Shown: positions 43,447 through 52,297 of the stretch, piece after piece | How positions within the stretch are numbered: the first letter of the stretch is position 1 | How the letters are laid out: the number at the start of each line of letters is the position of its first letter | From: Hyphomicrobiales bacterium | GTDB taxonomy: Bacteria; Pseudomonadota; Alphaproteobacteria; Rhizobiales; Rhizobiaceae | Assembly: GCA_900468065.1 (NCBI GenBank) | Contig: UBTA01000030.1 | Location: 1 to 64,000 of the forward strand | Length of the DNA stretch: 64,000 nt | Reading direction: 5' to 3' | The notes under the pieces: model-generated | What the model was told of the DNA's origin: nothing | Seen by the model: the letters and a program-made list of their open reading frames with translations, nothing else | The model's database searches: none | Position numbers and translations under genes: made by a program

Positions 43447-43582
43447 GGTCAGCCTCCCATCCGCCCATTGCCGCGTGAACGCTCAAGAACGATGAGCGCC
43501 AGCTTTTTTCTACCACGCACACCGTCTCCCAACAATTTGCGTGGCAGCGCATCGTCTGTCGCGACGGCCAGACTGCATAATA

Positions 43583-44818
43583 TTACCCAAACAACTGTTT
43601 CAGATGATCGTTCAGGAATCGTCCCTCCGGATCGAGCTTGTTGCGGAGCGCCCGAAAATCCCCGGCGCGAGGATAGAGCGCCGTCACATCCTCGCTCCCT
43701 AAGAAATGCAGCTTGCCCCAATGCGGGCGGGAGCCGAACTGGCGCAGGATATCGTCCACGTCCTTGAGGTAGTTCCAATAGTCCGTGCCCGGCTGGCCGG
43801 ACACCGACAGCGTGATCGAATCCTGCTCGAAGAAGGGGCTGATCCAGCCGCCATCACCGGCGGTGAAGCGGTATTCGATCGGGTAGATGCAGGTCGGGTG
43901 CTTCTCCAGCATCAGCTTGCGCACCTCGGTGCAGGCCTGCTTGCCGTATTTGACCGGCACGGCATATTCCAGTTCGTGGAAGTTGGGCACATATTCGATC
44001 GGGTAGATTTCCGAGGAATAGGCGATCTTTTCGAACGCGCTTTCCATCGGCGGCGCATCGGTGATGTCGATGGTCTTCATCTCGCAGACGTCAGACAGGC
44101 TTGTGGTGGTCGAGACCGAGGATGTATCCGGCAGGCAGTAGCAATGGCGGCTTTCCGGCACGGGGCACCAGAAGAAGCCGAAATGCCTGTGGTTGGCAGC
44201 CAGATCGTCGTGTTGCTCCATGCATTCGTCGAAGGTGCAGCGCCACAGCTTTTCATGCAGATTGTAGCTGTCCATCACCTGCAGGGTGATTTCGGAGATG
44301 ACGCCGAGCATGCCGATGGAAACGCGGGCGGCGTTCAGCATATCCGGCTCGCTGTCGTCGATCGCCAGAATGCTGCCTTCCGGCTGCACCAGCCGCATGC
44401 CGACGATCTGCGAGGCCATATTGCCAAGCGTGAGCCCGGTGCCATGCGTTCCGGTGGTCAGCGCGCCTGCCAGCGCCTGGCTGTCGATATCGCCCTGGTT
44501 GATCATCGACAGGCCGCTGCGCTTCAGCGCCTTGCCCAGCGTGTTGATCGTCGTGCCGGCATGGACGGAGACGCGCTTGCGGGCCGTGTCGATATGGCTG
44601 ATGCCCTGCAGGCCCGACAGTGTCAGGTGCAGCCCGCTGGTCAGCGCCACGGGCGTGAACGAATGCCCCGAACCGGCGCAGCGCACGTTCAGCCCGTTCG
44701 ACGTCGCCTCGCGCACCATATCCGCTAGCGCCGCCTCGCTGTCCGGAGCGCCCCGGTGCCTAACGATGCATGATTGATTTCCCACCCAGTTGCGCCAGTG
44801 GCCGCCTGATTCCATCAT
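43583..44818 (-). CDS. FAD-linked oxidase of the D-arabinono-1,4-lactone oxidase family
   Basis: A 411-aa flavoprotein with an N-terminal VAO/PCMH FAD-binding domain (VRCAGSGHSFTPVALTSGLHLTLSGLQGI, then GDIDSQALAGALTTGTHGTG) and a C-terminal ALO domain ending PHWGKLHFLGSEDVTALYPRAGDFRALRNKLDPEGRFLNDHL. The HWGK segment is the family's conserved end motif. It would oxidise a sugar lactone or alditol. The ATG at 44818 is preferred (GGGGAGAACG upstream) over the longer frame from 44860. It begins 23 nt after the SDR stop. Confidence 0.9.
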   Translation of the reverse strand: MMESGGHWRNWVGNQSCIVRHRGAPDSEAALADMVREATSNGLNVRCAGSGHSFTPVALTSGLHLTLSGLQGISHIDTARKRVSVHAGTTINTLGKALKRSGLSMINQGDIDSQALAGALTTGTHGTGLTLGNMASQIVGMRLVQPEGSILAIDDSEPDMLNAARVSIGMLGVISEITLQVMDSYNLHEKLWRCTFDECMEQHDDLAANHRHFGFFWCPVPESRHCYCLPDTSSVSTTTSLSDVCEMKTIDITDAPPMESAFEKIAYSSEIYPIEYVPNFHELEYAVPVKYGKQACTEVRKLMLEKHPTCIYPIEYRFTAGDGGWISPFFEQDSITLSVSGQPGTDYWNYLKDVDDILRQFGSRPHWGKLHFLGSEDVTALYPRAGDFRALRNKLDPEGRFLNDHLKQLFG

Positions 44819-44841
44819 GGTTTCGTTCTCCCCTTTGTTCT

Positions 44842-45609
44842 TCACATCGCGGTGAAGCAATTATCGACGAACAGATGCGTGCCGTTGACGAAGCTGGATT
44901 CGTCGCTGGCGAGGAACAGCGCAGCCTGCGCCACTTCCATCGGGTCGCACATCCGCCCTTGCTGGGCGGCGATCGCTGCATCGGAAACATCAACGCCGTA
45001 TTTGGCAAGGCCGACCAGTTCGCGCTTGCCGTGGTCGGTGGCGATGAAGCCGGGACAGACGGCGTTGGAGCGGATGCCGCGGTCGCGGAACTCCACCGCA
45101 ATCGCCCGGGCAAACATATGGCAGGCGCCCTTGGTCGTATCGTAGAGCACCTCCATCGGCGTCGCCGCCACGGCCGAGATCGATGAGGTCGAGACGATGC
45201 TGCCGCCACCGGCGGCCAGCATGCCCGGCAGCACGGCCTTAGTCATCAGGAACATCGAGCGCACGTTGACGGCCATCAGCCGGTCCCATTCGTCCTCCTC
45301 CGTCTCCAGAAAAGGCCCGACGGCCAGGATGCCGGCGTGGTTGAACAGCACGGTGATCGCCCCGAACGTATCTTCCACGGCTTTGACGGCCGTTTTGACC
45401 TCGGAAGAAACCGAAACATCTGCCGGTGCGAAGAATGCCTGTCCGCCCTCGGCGCGGATCTGGGCGGCAACCTCTTCGCCCTTGCTGCGCGGCAGATCGA
45501 CAATCCCGACGCGGGCGCCTTCGCGGGCAAACAGCTGGGAGGCGGCGAGGCCGCATCCTCCGGCGCCTCCACTGATCAACGCGGTCTTTCCGGATAGTCT
45601 GCCTGCCAT
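44842..45609 (-). CDS. Classical short-chain dehydrogenase/reductase
   Basis: A 255-aa classical SDR. Cofactor loop ALISGGAGGCGLAASQLFAREGARV (TGxxxGxG reads SGGAGGCG), structural NHAG, catalytic Ser in STSSISAV and Y-D-T-T-K. The final PGFIATDH and FVNGTHLFVDNCF segments complete the fold. It is the first gene of the operon with the FAD oxidase and TPP enzyme, divergent from the LuxR-type regulator, consistent with catabolism of a polyol or sugar-derived compound. Confidence 0.92.
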   Translation of the reverse strand: MAGRLSGKTALISGGAGGCGLAASQLFAREGARVGIVDLPRSKGEEVAAQIRAEGGQAFFAPADVSVSSEVKTAVKAVEDTFGAITVLFNHAGILAVGPFLETEEDEWDRLMAVNVRSMFLMTKAVLPGMLAAGGGSIVSTSSISAVAATPMEVLYDTTKGACHMFARAIAVEFRDRGIRSNAVCPGFIATDHGKRELVGLAKYGVDVSDAAIAAQQGRMCDPMEVAQAALFLASDESSFVNGTHLFVDNCFTAM

Positions 45610-45670
45610 CGCCGTTCTCCTCGTGCTTTTGCTTTCTAAGGATTATTGTTGACGCAATGGGGGCTGTCGA

Positions 45671-45686
45671 TATCCCATAAGGGATA
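45671..45686. promoter_or_regulatory. Inverted repeat, likely operator of the LuxR-type regulator
   Basis: TATCCC-ATAA-GGGATA is a perfect 6-4-6 inverted repeat, extended by CGA/TCG-like flanks (CGATATCCC...GGGATAGATCG). It lies 62 nt before the SDR start and 21 nt before the regulator start. Confidence 0.55.
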
Positions 45687-45706
45687 GATCGAAGACTGTC
45701 CGAAGA

Positions 45707-46531
45707 ATGAAGGTGCCGCTTTTGCTGCCAGACGAATCCCGCCAGATCGCCGCGCTGATAGATAGCCTCTCGACGCCGGCGTTCGGGGAGGCGCTCGATG
45801 CGATGCTGCGCCGGGCGGCGGCGTTCGATCTGTCCGGCGTCTTCGTCTTTCCCTATGACGCTCGGCCACTCCTGCTGCATGATGGCTATACCCGGCATGT
45901 GGCACCGCAGGCCTGGGCTGCCTATCTCGGCGGTGCCTATCTGCTCGATCCCTTCTATGTTGCCTGCAACAACCGCCATCCGGCCGGCCTTTGGCGGATG
46001 CGGGAACTGGCGCCGGATGATTTCTTCGATACGCAGTTCAGTACGTCACGCGAGGTTCACCCGTGTGTGTCGACGCAATCGGGATCGCTGGTTGAGGAGG
46101 TCGGCTTTCTGGTGCCGCTGGATGGCGGCGTCACCGCCACCTATTCGCTGATGCGGGTAAAGGGCCATCTGGGCTTCAGTGATACGGAGCTGGAAAGCCT
46201 GCGCGCCTATGAGCCGATCGTACAGGCGGCGATCCGCGCAAGCTGGAAGCATGCGGCAGAAAGGCCGGTGCTTGTTCAAGTTGGACGCGATGACCTGATG
46301 GAGGAGGCATTCGGAAAGCTTTGCGCCGAGCGGCTGACGCTGCAGCAGCGCAACATCGTGCGGCTGATCCTGCGTGGGCACAGCAATGGCTCGATCGGGG
46401 AAAGCATCGGTATTTCGGAAGGCACGGTGCGTATCCACCGCAAGAATATCTACAAGCGCCTGGCCATTTCCAGCCAGGCGGAGCTTTTCAGCATTTTCAT
46501 CGAGCATCTCAACCAGCAAAAGCTGTATTGA
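45707..46531 (+). CDS. LuxR-type helix-turn-helix transcriptional regulator
   Basis: A 274-aa regulator with a C-terminal LuxR/FixJ HTH (LTLQQRNIVRLILRGHSNGSIGESIGISEGTVRIHRKNIYKRLAISSQAELF). The N-terminal ~190 residues are not an obvious receiver (no conserved Asp/Lys set) nor a clear autoinducer domain; they may bind a metabolite. It is divergent from the SDR operon, with an inverted repeat between, and most likely controls that operon. It is convergent with ptsN, the stops being 2 nt apart. Confidence 0.88.
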   Translation: MKVPLLLPDESRQIAALIDSLSTPAFGEALDAMLRRAAAFDLSGVFVFPYDARPLLLHDGYTRHVAPQAWAAYLGGAYLLDPFYVACNNRHPAGLWRMRELAPDDFFDTQFSTSREVHPCVSTQSGSLVEEVGFLVPLDGGVTATYSLMRVKGHLGFSDTELESLRAYEPIVQAAIRASWKHAAERPVLVQVGRDDLMEEAFGKLCAERLTLQQRNIVRLILRGHSNGSIGESIGISEGTVRIHRKNIYKRLAISSQAELFSIFIEHLNQQKLY

Positions 46532-46533
46532 GA

Positions 46534-46998
46534 TCAGGCCGCGTTGGAGGCCTGGTCGTCGCTGAGGAAGGCGTAGATGGCGGTTGCGGAATCCGTCGCG
46601 CGCAGACGGGCGACCATTTCCGGATCTCGCAACACGCGTGCAATCCGCGACAATGCCTTCAGATGATCGGCGCCGGCGCCTTCCGGCGCGAGCAACAGGA
46701 AGACCAGATCGACCGGCTGGTCGTCCAGCGCTTCGAAATCAACCGGCGATTCCAGACGCGCAAAAATGCCGACAATCGACGACAGATGCGCAAGCTTGCC
46801 ATGCGGGATGGCAATGCCATTGCCGACACCGGTCGAGCCCAGTCGTTCGCGCTGAAGGATAACGTCGAAAATTTCACGTTCGGGTAGATCAGTGATCTTG
46901 GATGCTTTTGCCGCCAATTCCTGAAGCAACTGCTTCTTCGAATTGGCCTTCATGGCCGGAAGTATCGCATTCTGCTGCAGCAAGCCTGCCAATGCCAT
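46534..46998 (-). CDS. ptsN: PTS IIA-like nitrogen-regulatory protein PtsN
   Basis: A 154-aa EIIA-Ntr protein of the nitrogen phosphotransferase system, regulating potassium, nitrogen and carbon traits. Phosphorylation site His66 lies in GIAIPHGKL, in a fold with DHLKALSRIARVLRD near the end. The ATG at 46998 (MALAGLLQQNAILP) is preceded by GAGGAC; the longer frame from 47121 is not needed. It is the last gene of the rpoN, hpf, ptsN group, though a terminator separates it from hpf. Confidence 0.95.
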   Translation of the reverse strand: MALAGLLQQNAILPAMKANSKKQLLQELAAKASKITDLPEREIFDVILQRERLGSTGVGNGIAIPHGKLAHLSSIVGIFARLESPVDFEALDDQPVDLVFLLLAPEGAGADHLKALSRIARVLRDPEMVARLRATDSATAIYAFLSDDQASNAA

Positions 46999-47124
46999 TC
47001 TTTTGTCCTCGTTCGCAGGTAGAAACCGCATCGCCCGGCAAAATGCCGGACGGCGGCTCCATCCATCTTTCTCTCGGCGCTTTACCGGCGGACCGTCAAC
47101 GGTCTTCCATGCGTAAACCACCAG

Positions 47125-47166
47125 AAAAAAGCAGACTGTCCCGAGCCGGCTGACCGGCCCGGGACA
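47125..47166 (-). terminator. Terminator between hpf and ptsN
   Basis: On the minus strand a GC-rich imperfect stem (TGTCCCGGGCCGG / CCGGCTCGGGACA, small loop) is followed by a stretch ending in TTTTTT (47130-47125). It lies just after the hpf stop, so ptsN would depend on readthrough or its own promoter. Confidence 0.7.
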
Positions 47167-47174
47167 TCATCCAC

Positions 47175-47750
47175 TTAGCCCTTTATATTGGCTGCGTCGA
47201 TCCAGCCAATGTTTCCATCGTTGCGTCGATAGACGATATTCAACTGTTCATTGCCAGGACTACGGAACATCAGAACGGGATCATCTGTCATGTCGAGCGC
47301 CATGACGGCGTTTGCGACAGACATCGTCTTCAGTTGTTTTGAACTCTCCGCTACGATCGTCGGTGCATAATTATCCGGAAGATCATCGTCTTCATCGGGC
47401 ACTGAATCCATAACGGTGTAGGCTACTTCAGCAAATCCAGCATGGCCATTGCCATTGTGGTGGTCCTTGAGCTTCCGCTTGTAACGGCGGATGCGCTTGG
47501 CAATCCGTTCCGACGCTGCGTCAAACGCAGCTTGCGGGTCGTTCGCTTCGCCGCTCGCCTGCAAGGCAGCACCAGAATCGAGGTGTATCTTGCAATCGGC
47601 GCTGAAGCGGGATCCAGACTTTTCCACAGTGACTTGGCTTGAATATCCTCCGTCAAAATATTTGGTTACGGCTTGTTCTATCTGATCTTCGATCCGCAGA
47701 CGAAACGTTTCGCCGATTTCCATATGTTTACCGGATACACGCACACTCAT
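47175..47750 (-). CDS. hpf: Ribosome hibernation promoting factor, long form
   Basis: A 191-aa long HPF that dimerises 70S ribosomes in stationary phase. The N-terminal S30AE domain (MSVRVSGKHMEIGETFRLRIEDQI, DASERIAKRIRRYKRKLKDHH) is joined by a variable linker to the C-terminal dimerisation domain (KQLKTMSVANAVMALDMTDDPVLMFRSPGNEQLNIVYRRNDGNIGWI). It sits between rpoN and ptsN as in most proteobacteria. Confidence 0.95.
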   Translation of the reverse strand: MSVRVSGKHMEIGETFRLRIEDQIEQAVTKYFDGGYSSQVTVEKSGSRFSADCKIHLDSGAALQASGEANDPQAAFDAASERIAKRIRRYKRKLKDHHNGNGHAGFAEVAYTVMDSVPDEDDDLPDNYAPTIVAESSKQLKTMSVANAVMALDMTDDPVLMFRSPGNEQLNIVYRRNDGNIGWIDAANIKG

Positions 47751-48044
47751 GGAGTTTCCTCTCTTTTCGTGATTTGCGTAACCAGTCTATTCCAACCGCA
47801 TCCGTCATCCAAGCACTTCACGCACGCAAAAGAATTTTGCGTCAGAACGGCCTGGATTTGGAGGGATATGCTCAAGCAGGCTCTATGCCCGTACTCATTG
47901 CGGCCGCCTCATACTACCGGTTGTTGCTGGAGTCAACGAAACAGTTAAGAAAGCCGGAATCTGGGGTCGAAAGCCCGCTGATAGCCGGGATATCGGGGAT
48001 AAATATGGGCAATTGATGGGGCTGTGGTCAAGCGCTCCAAACGG

Positions 48045-49616
48045 TCAGGCGGAGACCTTGGCCATCGCCTTTTTCTCTCGTCGGCGCTGAACGGAGGAGG
48101 CGATATTCATCGCTTCGCGGTATTTCGCCACAGTCCTGCGGGCGATGTCCACGCCTCCCTTTTTCAGGAGATCGACGATATCGTCATCCGAAAGGACAGC
48201 CTCCGGGCTTTCCAGCACGATCATGTTGCGGATGCGATGACGCACGGATTCCGCCGAGTGGCTGTCGCCGCCTTCGGCCGATCCGATCGAGACCGTGAAG
48301 AAGTATTTGAGCTCGAACAGTCCGCGCGGCGTCAGCATGTATTTGTTCGAGGTCACGCGGCTGACGGTCGATTCATGCATCTTGATGGCATCGGCGACGG
48401 TCTTCAGGTTCAGCGGCCGCAGGTGATCGACGCCGTTGATCAGGAAGGCATCCTGCTGGCGCACGATCTCGGTCGCCACCTTCATGATCGTCTTGGCGCG
48501 CTGGTCTAGGCTGCGGGTCAGCCAGTTGGCCGTCTGCAGGCAATCGGTCAGGAAGGCATGGTCAGCGCTGTTCTTCGGCGCATGACGCGAGACCGTGGCG
48601 TAATAGGTCTGGTTGACGAGAACGCGCGGTAGAGCGTCGGGATTGAGTTCCACCGCCCAGCTGCCGTCCGGCGCGGGACGCACGACGATATCCGGCACGA
48701 TCGCTTCCGAAGGGCTTGCCTCGAAACCGGTGCCGGGCTTGGGGTCGAGCTTGCGGATTTCGGCAAGCATGTCGAGAAGGTCTTCCTCATCGACGCCGCA
48801 GATCCGCTTCAGGCTGGTAAAGTCACGCCGCGCCAGCAGTTCCAGATTGTCGAGCAGTGCCGCCATCGCCGGGTCGAGCCTGTTGCGGCCCCTGAGCTGG
48901 ATCGCCAGGCATTCGCTGAGCGTGCGGGCAAAGACGCCCGGCGGATCAAGCTGCTGCAGGCTGTCGAGTACCCGCGCCACATCTCCTGTTGCACAGCCAA
49001 GACGTTCGGCCATTTCCGCGATGTCGGCGTGCAGGTAGCCGGCTTCGTCAAGCTGATCGATCAGGTGCTGGGCGATCAAAAGGTCCGCTGCGCCATGCAC
49101 ACTGAAAGGGACCTGCTCGTTGAGAAAATCGCGCAGCGTCACGCGGTTGGCGACGAAATCATCGAGGTCGTAACCGTCGCTGTTCTCCCCGCCGCCGCCG
49201 GGCATGGATTTCCACTGGCTGAGCAATTCCGGCGCATCGGCGCGCTGCGGTGCCGTGTCGTCGGGAAAGACATTTTCGAAATTGGCGTCGAGCTGTTCGC
49301 TCATCCGTTCGCCGGTCGCAGACGTCGCGCTGTCGTACACGTCGCCCAGCGGATCGAATGTCGCGGCCTCTGCGTTGTCCCGGTCGCTGCGTTCGTCCTG
49401 GGTGATATGCAGGTCGTCCTTGCCGTGCTGGTCCGCACCGGTGGGCGCGTCATCATTGGCCGCGAATTCCAGGAGGGGGTTTTTCTCGACTTCCAGCTCG
49501 ATGAACTGGTTCAGTTCGAAATGCGTCATCTGCAGCAGCTGTATCGACTGCATCAGTTGCGGCGTCATGGCCAGAGTCTGGCTTTGACGCAGGAAGAGGC
49601 TGGCTGAAAGTGCCAT
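48045..49616 (-). CDS. rpoN: RNA polymerase sigma-54 factor
   Basis: A 523-aa sigma factor for -24/-12 promoters, central to nitrogen fixation and assimilation, motility and dicarboxylate uptake in rhizobia. Region I is glutamine and leucine rich (MALSASLFLRQSQTLAMTPQLMQSIQLLQMTHFELNQFIELEVEKNPLLE), then the core-binding domain, the HTH and the C-terminal RpoN box ARRTVAKYREAMNI (A-R-R-T-V-A-K-Y-R). The ATG at 49616 is chosen by family start; the frame opens at 49658. An inverted sigma-54-type site overlaps its probable promoter. Confidence 0.96.
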   Translation of the reverse strand: MALSASLFLRQSQTLAMTPQLMQSIQLLQMTHFELNQFIELEVEKNPLLEFAANDDAPTGADQHGKDDLHITQDERSDRDNAEAATFDPLGDVYDSATSATGERMSEQLDANFENVFPDDTAPQRADAPELLSQWKSMPGGGGENSDGYDLDDFVANRVTLRDFLNEQVPFSVHGAADLLIAQHLIDQLDEAGYLHADIAEMAERLGCATGDVARVLDSLQQLDPPGVFARTLSECLAIQLRGRNRLDPAMAALLDNLELLARRDFTSLKRICGVDEEDLLDMLAEIRKLDPKPGTGFEASPSEAIVPDIVVRPAPDGSWAVELNPDALPRVLVNQTYYATVSRHAPKNSADHAFLTDCLQTANWLTRSLDQRAKTIMKVATEIVRQQDAFLINGVDHLRPLNLKTVADAIKMHESTVSRVTSNKYMLTPRGLFELKYFFTVSIGSAEGGDSHSAESVRHRIRNMIVLESPEAVLSDDDIVDLLKKGGVDIARRTVAKYREAMNIASSVQRRREKKAMAKVSA

Positions 49617-49689
49617 TCTGACGCAAAACTCCCCTTGATGATCAGAGCCGGCTCTCATCTTTTGGGGGGTGAAAATGCCGGTTCGTCAA

Positions 49690-49707
49690 CTGGCCCAAAA
49701 ATTGCTT
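49690..49707 (+). promoter_or_regulatory. Sigma-54 -24/-12 type element facing away from rpoN
   Basis: CTGGCCCAAAAATTGCTTA contains TGGC (-24) and TTGC (-12) with the invariant GG and GC 10 nt apart. It is oriented rightward, opposite to rpoN (start 49616), and overlaps a minus-strand TTGTCG-16-TAATAA promoter (49733-49706). No gene lies immediately downstream to the right. Confidence 0.5.
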
Positions 49708-50005
49708 ATTAATGGGGTTTGGTCAAGCGACAACGGGAAATAAGGTGAATATCGAAAGCGCAGCGCATTTTATGTGCAATGATCGTCTAATATGAGCGAG
49801 CTGCGCAGAATCAGCCTCGATCTAAGGCTCTCCACGCGGACTGCAAAAGATCATCTACCGCTCGAAAAAATGCCGCATCGCAGCATTTCCGACTAGGCAA
49901 AATTTGCGCAATTCCGTTTGGTGGTCAAGAGAAACCTGTCCCAGAAGCGGCAGATTTTTGCTTGCCGCCGCCGGTATCGTTTACCATGTGGCCGGGTAGG
50001 GGTGG
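49708..50005. other. Spacer between rpoN and lptB
   Basis: Apart from the elements listed separately, this stretch shows no coding frame with a ribosome site. It is relatively AT-rich next to rpoN and contains the lptB terminator (49865-49888). Confidence 0.5.
49865..49888 (-). terminator. Terminator of the lptCAB operon
   Basis: On the minus strand AAATGCTGC-GAT-GCGGCATTT (9-bp stem with one G-T pair) is followed by TTTCG, the run continuing the stem's T tail. It lies 117 nt after the lptB stop and isolates rpoN from the operon. Confidence 0.7.
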
Positions 50006-50815
50006 TTAAAGGCTGAAATTGTCGCCGAGATAGAGGCGACGCACATCCGGGTTGGTGACGATATCGTTGGCCCGCCCATGTGTCAGCACTTCGCCGGCAT
50101 GGATGATATAGGCACGGTCGATCAGGCCGAGTGTTTCACGAACATTGTGGTCGGTGATCAGCACGCCGATACCACGCGAGGTCAGATGCCGCACCAGTGC
50201 CTGGATATCGGCAACCGAAATCGGATCGACGCCGGCAAAGGGTTCGTCGAGCAGCATGAAGGTGGGGTCGGTTGCCAGCGCGCGGGCAATTTCCAGCCGC
50301 CGCCGCTCGCCGCCGGAAAGCGCGACAGCCGGCGATTTGCGCAGGTGGGAAATGTTGAACTCGTTGAGGAGTTCATTGAGCTTGCTTTCGCGCCGCTCGC
50401 GGTTCTTGTCGTGCACCTCAAGGACAGCGCGAATGTTGTCTTCGACGGTCAGGCCGCGAAAGATCGACGCTTCCTGCGGCAGATAGCCGACGCCGAGGCG
50501 GGCGCGGCGATACATCGGCATTGACGTGACATCATTGCCGTTGATCTCGATCGAGCCTTCATCAACCGGCACAAGACCGGTGATCATGTAGAAACAGGTG
50601 GTCTTGCCGGCGCCGTTGGGTCCAAGCAGGCCGACAGCTTCGCCGCGGCGCACCACAAGCGACACGCCGTCCACGACCCGGCGCCCGCGATAGGCCTTCG
50701 TCAAGCCACGCGCGATCAACGTGCCCTCATAGCGCGCCTTATCGACGGCGCGCGCAGGCGCGGCGGCTTCAGGTTTGGCGCCCCGTTTGTGTCTGTGAAA
50801 AAAGGGAATGTTCAC
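50006..50815 (-). CDS. lptB: LPS export ABC transporter ATP-binding protein LptB
   Basis: A 269-aa ABC ATPase powering lipopolysaccharide extraction from the inner membrane (LptB2FG). Walker A GLLGPNGAGKTTCF, signature LSGGERRRLEIARAL, Walker B FMLLDEPFAGVDP, and the H-loop TDHNVRETL are intact. The N-terminal ~30 residues are a basic extension (FHRHKRGAKPEAAAPARAV). It is directly downstream of lptA and lptC on the same strand. Confidence 0.95.
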   Translation of the reverse strand: MNIPFFHRHKRGAKPEAAAPARAVDKARYEGTLIARGLTKAYRGRRVVDGVSLVVRRGEAVGLLGPNGAGKTTCFYMITGLVPVDEGSIEINGNDVTSMPMYRRARLGVGYLPQEASIFRGLTVEDNIRAVLEVHDKNRERRESKLNELLNEFNISHLRKSPAVALSGGERRRLEIARALATDPTFMLLDEPFAGVDPISVADIQALVRHLTSRGIGVLITDHNVRETLGLIDRAYIIHAGEVLTHGRANDIVTNPDVRRLYLGDNFSL

Positions 50816-50828
50816 GTGGGCGTCTGCA

Positions 50829-51389
50829 TCAATTCGTTTTCTGGGACTTCGGGTCGAGCTGAATCTGGACGCGGCCGCCGCAGGCCTCGAGCTGTGCCTC
50901 GCCCGTATCCATCTGGACGTTCAACTGGCAACCGCTAAAGACGTTCTTGCCTTCCGACAGAACGACCTGCTTGCCCTTCAGAACCAGCGTCTGCGCCGTC
51001 ATGTTGAATTCGCCGGTATCTGCGGTCGCCTGCTGGGTTCCCGATTGCAGGAATACCTTCTGGTCGACTTCAATACGATCGATCTCGGCATTGCCACCGG
51101 AAATCGAGCCGCCGCCCTTCTTGTAGAAAACCACCATCTTGCCGGCCTGCAGGGTCGTCGTTCCCTGAACGACCTTCACGTTGCCGGTAAACATGGCCTT
51201 GCTTTCCGCGTCCTTGATTTCAAGCTTGTCGCTTTCGATCTGGATCGGTTCATCGTTGGAAAGCTGCATGCCTTTCATCTTGCTCGTCGTCGCCTGGGCG
51301 GCGGCGGGAGAAAGAGAAGCGCTGGCAAAAAGGCTCAAGAGAATAACTGTTCCGGCAAGCCGAAAGGAAAAGGCTGAAGTGGCCGACAT
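50829..51389 (-). CDS. lptA: LPS transport protein LptA
   Basis: A 186-aa periplasmic bridge protein for LPS transport (OstA-like N-terminal domain). Signal peptide residues 1-31 (ending SPAAAQ). The OstA jellyroll reads PIQIESDKLEIKDAESKAMFTGNVKVVQGTTTLQAGKMVVFYKKGG. It starts 15 nt after lptC and ends 13 nt before lptB, so the three are one operon. Confidence 0.93.
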   Translation of the reverse strand: MSATSAFSFRLAGTVILLSLFASASLSPAAAQATTSKMKGMQLSNDEPIQIESDKLEIKDAESKAMFTGNVKVVQGTTTLQAGKMVVFYKKGGGSISGGNAEIDRIEVDQKVFLQSGTQQATADTGEFNMTAQTLVLKGKQVVLSEGKNVFSGCQLNVQMDTGEAQLEACGGRVQIQLDPKSQKTN

Positions 51390-51404
51390 ATGTGCCCCGG
51401 TTTT

Positions 51405-52073
51405 CTAGTTGGCGGTTTTACGGATGGTTTTGGGGTCAACGATGACCTTCACCATGCCTTCAAATGTAACAATGCGTCCCTTATCCGTCATTCTCAGCGA
51501 CTGTGCAACAATGGAACCGCCGTTCATGGTGATTGCAATCGGCTTCTTGGTTTCCATCTCGCCGGCATTGACATCGAGATAGGCCGCCTCGAAATCGGCG
51601 ACCACGCCATTATTCATGATAATGCTGAAGGGAGCGTTCATATCCAGCGTGTTGCGGCCGCGGTCATAAATGCCGCTGATCGCCTCGACGGTGGCGATCA
51701 GGGTGTCGTTGACGGGCATTTCCGCATGGATCGTCTCAAGGGTGATGATGTCCGGATTGGCGATATCCTGCAGCGCCCGTTTCGCCTTCATCGAATAGCT
51801 GATGTCCTGCTTGTTACGCCCGGAAATCGCCGGGTTCTGCATGACGATCTTGCCGTTCTCGATCGTCGCGTTCTCGATCGTCAGGTTTTCCGGCAGGAAA
51901 GCGCGCACTACGGAAACGGCCACGAAAACACCGCCGATCAAAACAGCGACGAGAGGCAGGATGATCTTCAGCCGCTTGACCCGGCGTGAATGGCGCGCCG
52001 CGACCGAATAGGCGTCGGCGAGGGTCGGCCCCGAATGCGGCAGGGCGCCGGAAAACTGCACTTCATTCAGCAT
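51405..52073 (-). CDS. lptC: LPS export protein LptC
   Basis: A 222-aa inner-membrane-anchored LptC. A single hydrophobic anchor (LKIILPLVAVLIGGVFVAVSVV) follows a short basic cytoplasmic segment, and the periplasmic part is a beta-jellyroll (GKIVMQNPAISGRNKQDISYSMKAKRALQD). It is the first gene of lptCAB and is divergent from sppA across a 224-bp gap. Confidence 0.88.
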   Translation of the reverse strand: MLNEVQFSGALPHSGPTLADAYSVAARHSRRVKRLKIILPLVAVLIGGVFVAVSVVRAFLPENLTIENATIENGKIVMQNPAISGRNKQDISYSMKAKRALQDIANPDIITLETIHAEMPVNDTLIATVEAISGIYDRGRNTLDMNAPFSIIMNNGVVADFEAAYLDVNAGEMETKKPIAITMNGGSIVAQSLRMTDKGRIVTFEGMVKVIVDPKTIRKTAN

Positions 52074-52297
52074 GAAATAAATCCGTTATTCAAAATACAT
52101 CGCCGCGCAAAGGCGCGTGCGCCGTGCGTTCCAGGTGATGTGAGTGAGCGCGAATATGGAGATTTTTTTGTTCCGCGACAATGGAGGCGCGAATTTTGTT
52201 CAAAACGGGTTACAACGCGGCCGCGCTGACGCTATTGAATTATGCGTTTTGTTGAAGGGGCGGTGTGCCCCTATGCCCCTGTACAGGAGGAAAGATC

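Noticed and set aside
43447-43582. A gene in the 136-bp gap between the flavoprotein and TPP-enzyme genes
   Set aside because: The 109-codon frame there overlaps the flavoprotein end and has no motif; the gap only contains a small CGCTCA/TGAGCG hairpin and the ribosome site of the TPP-enzyme gene.
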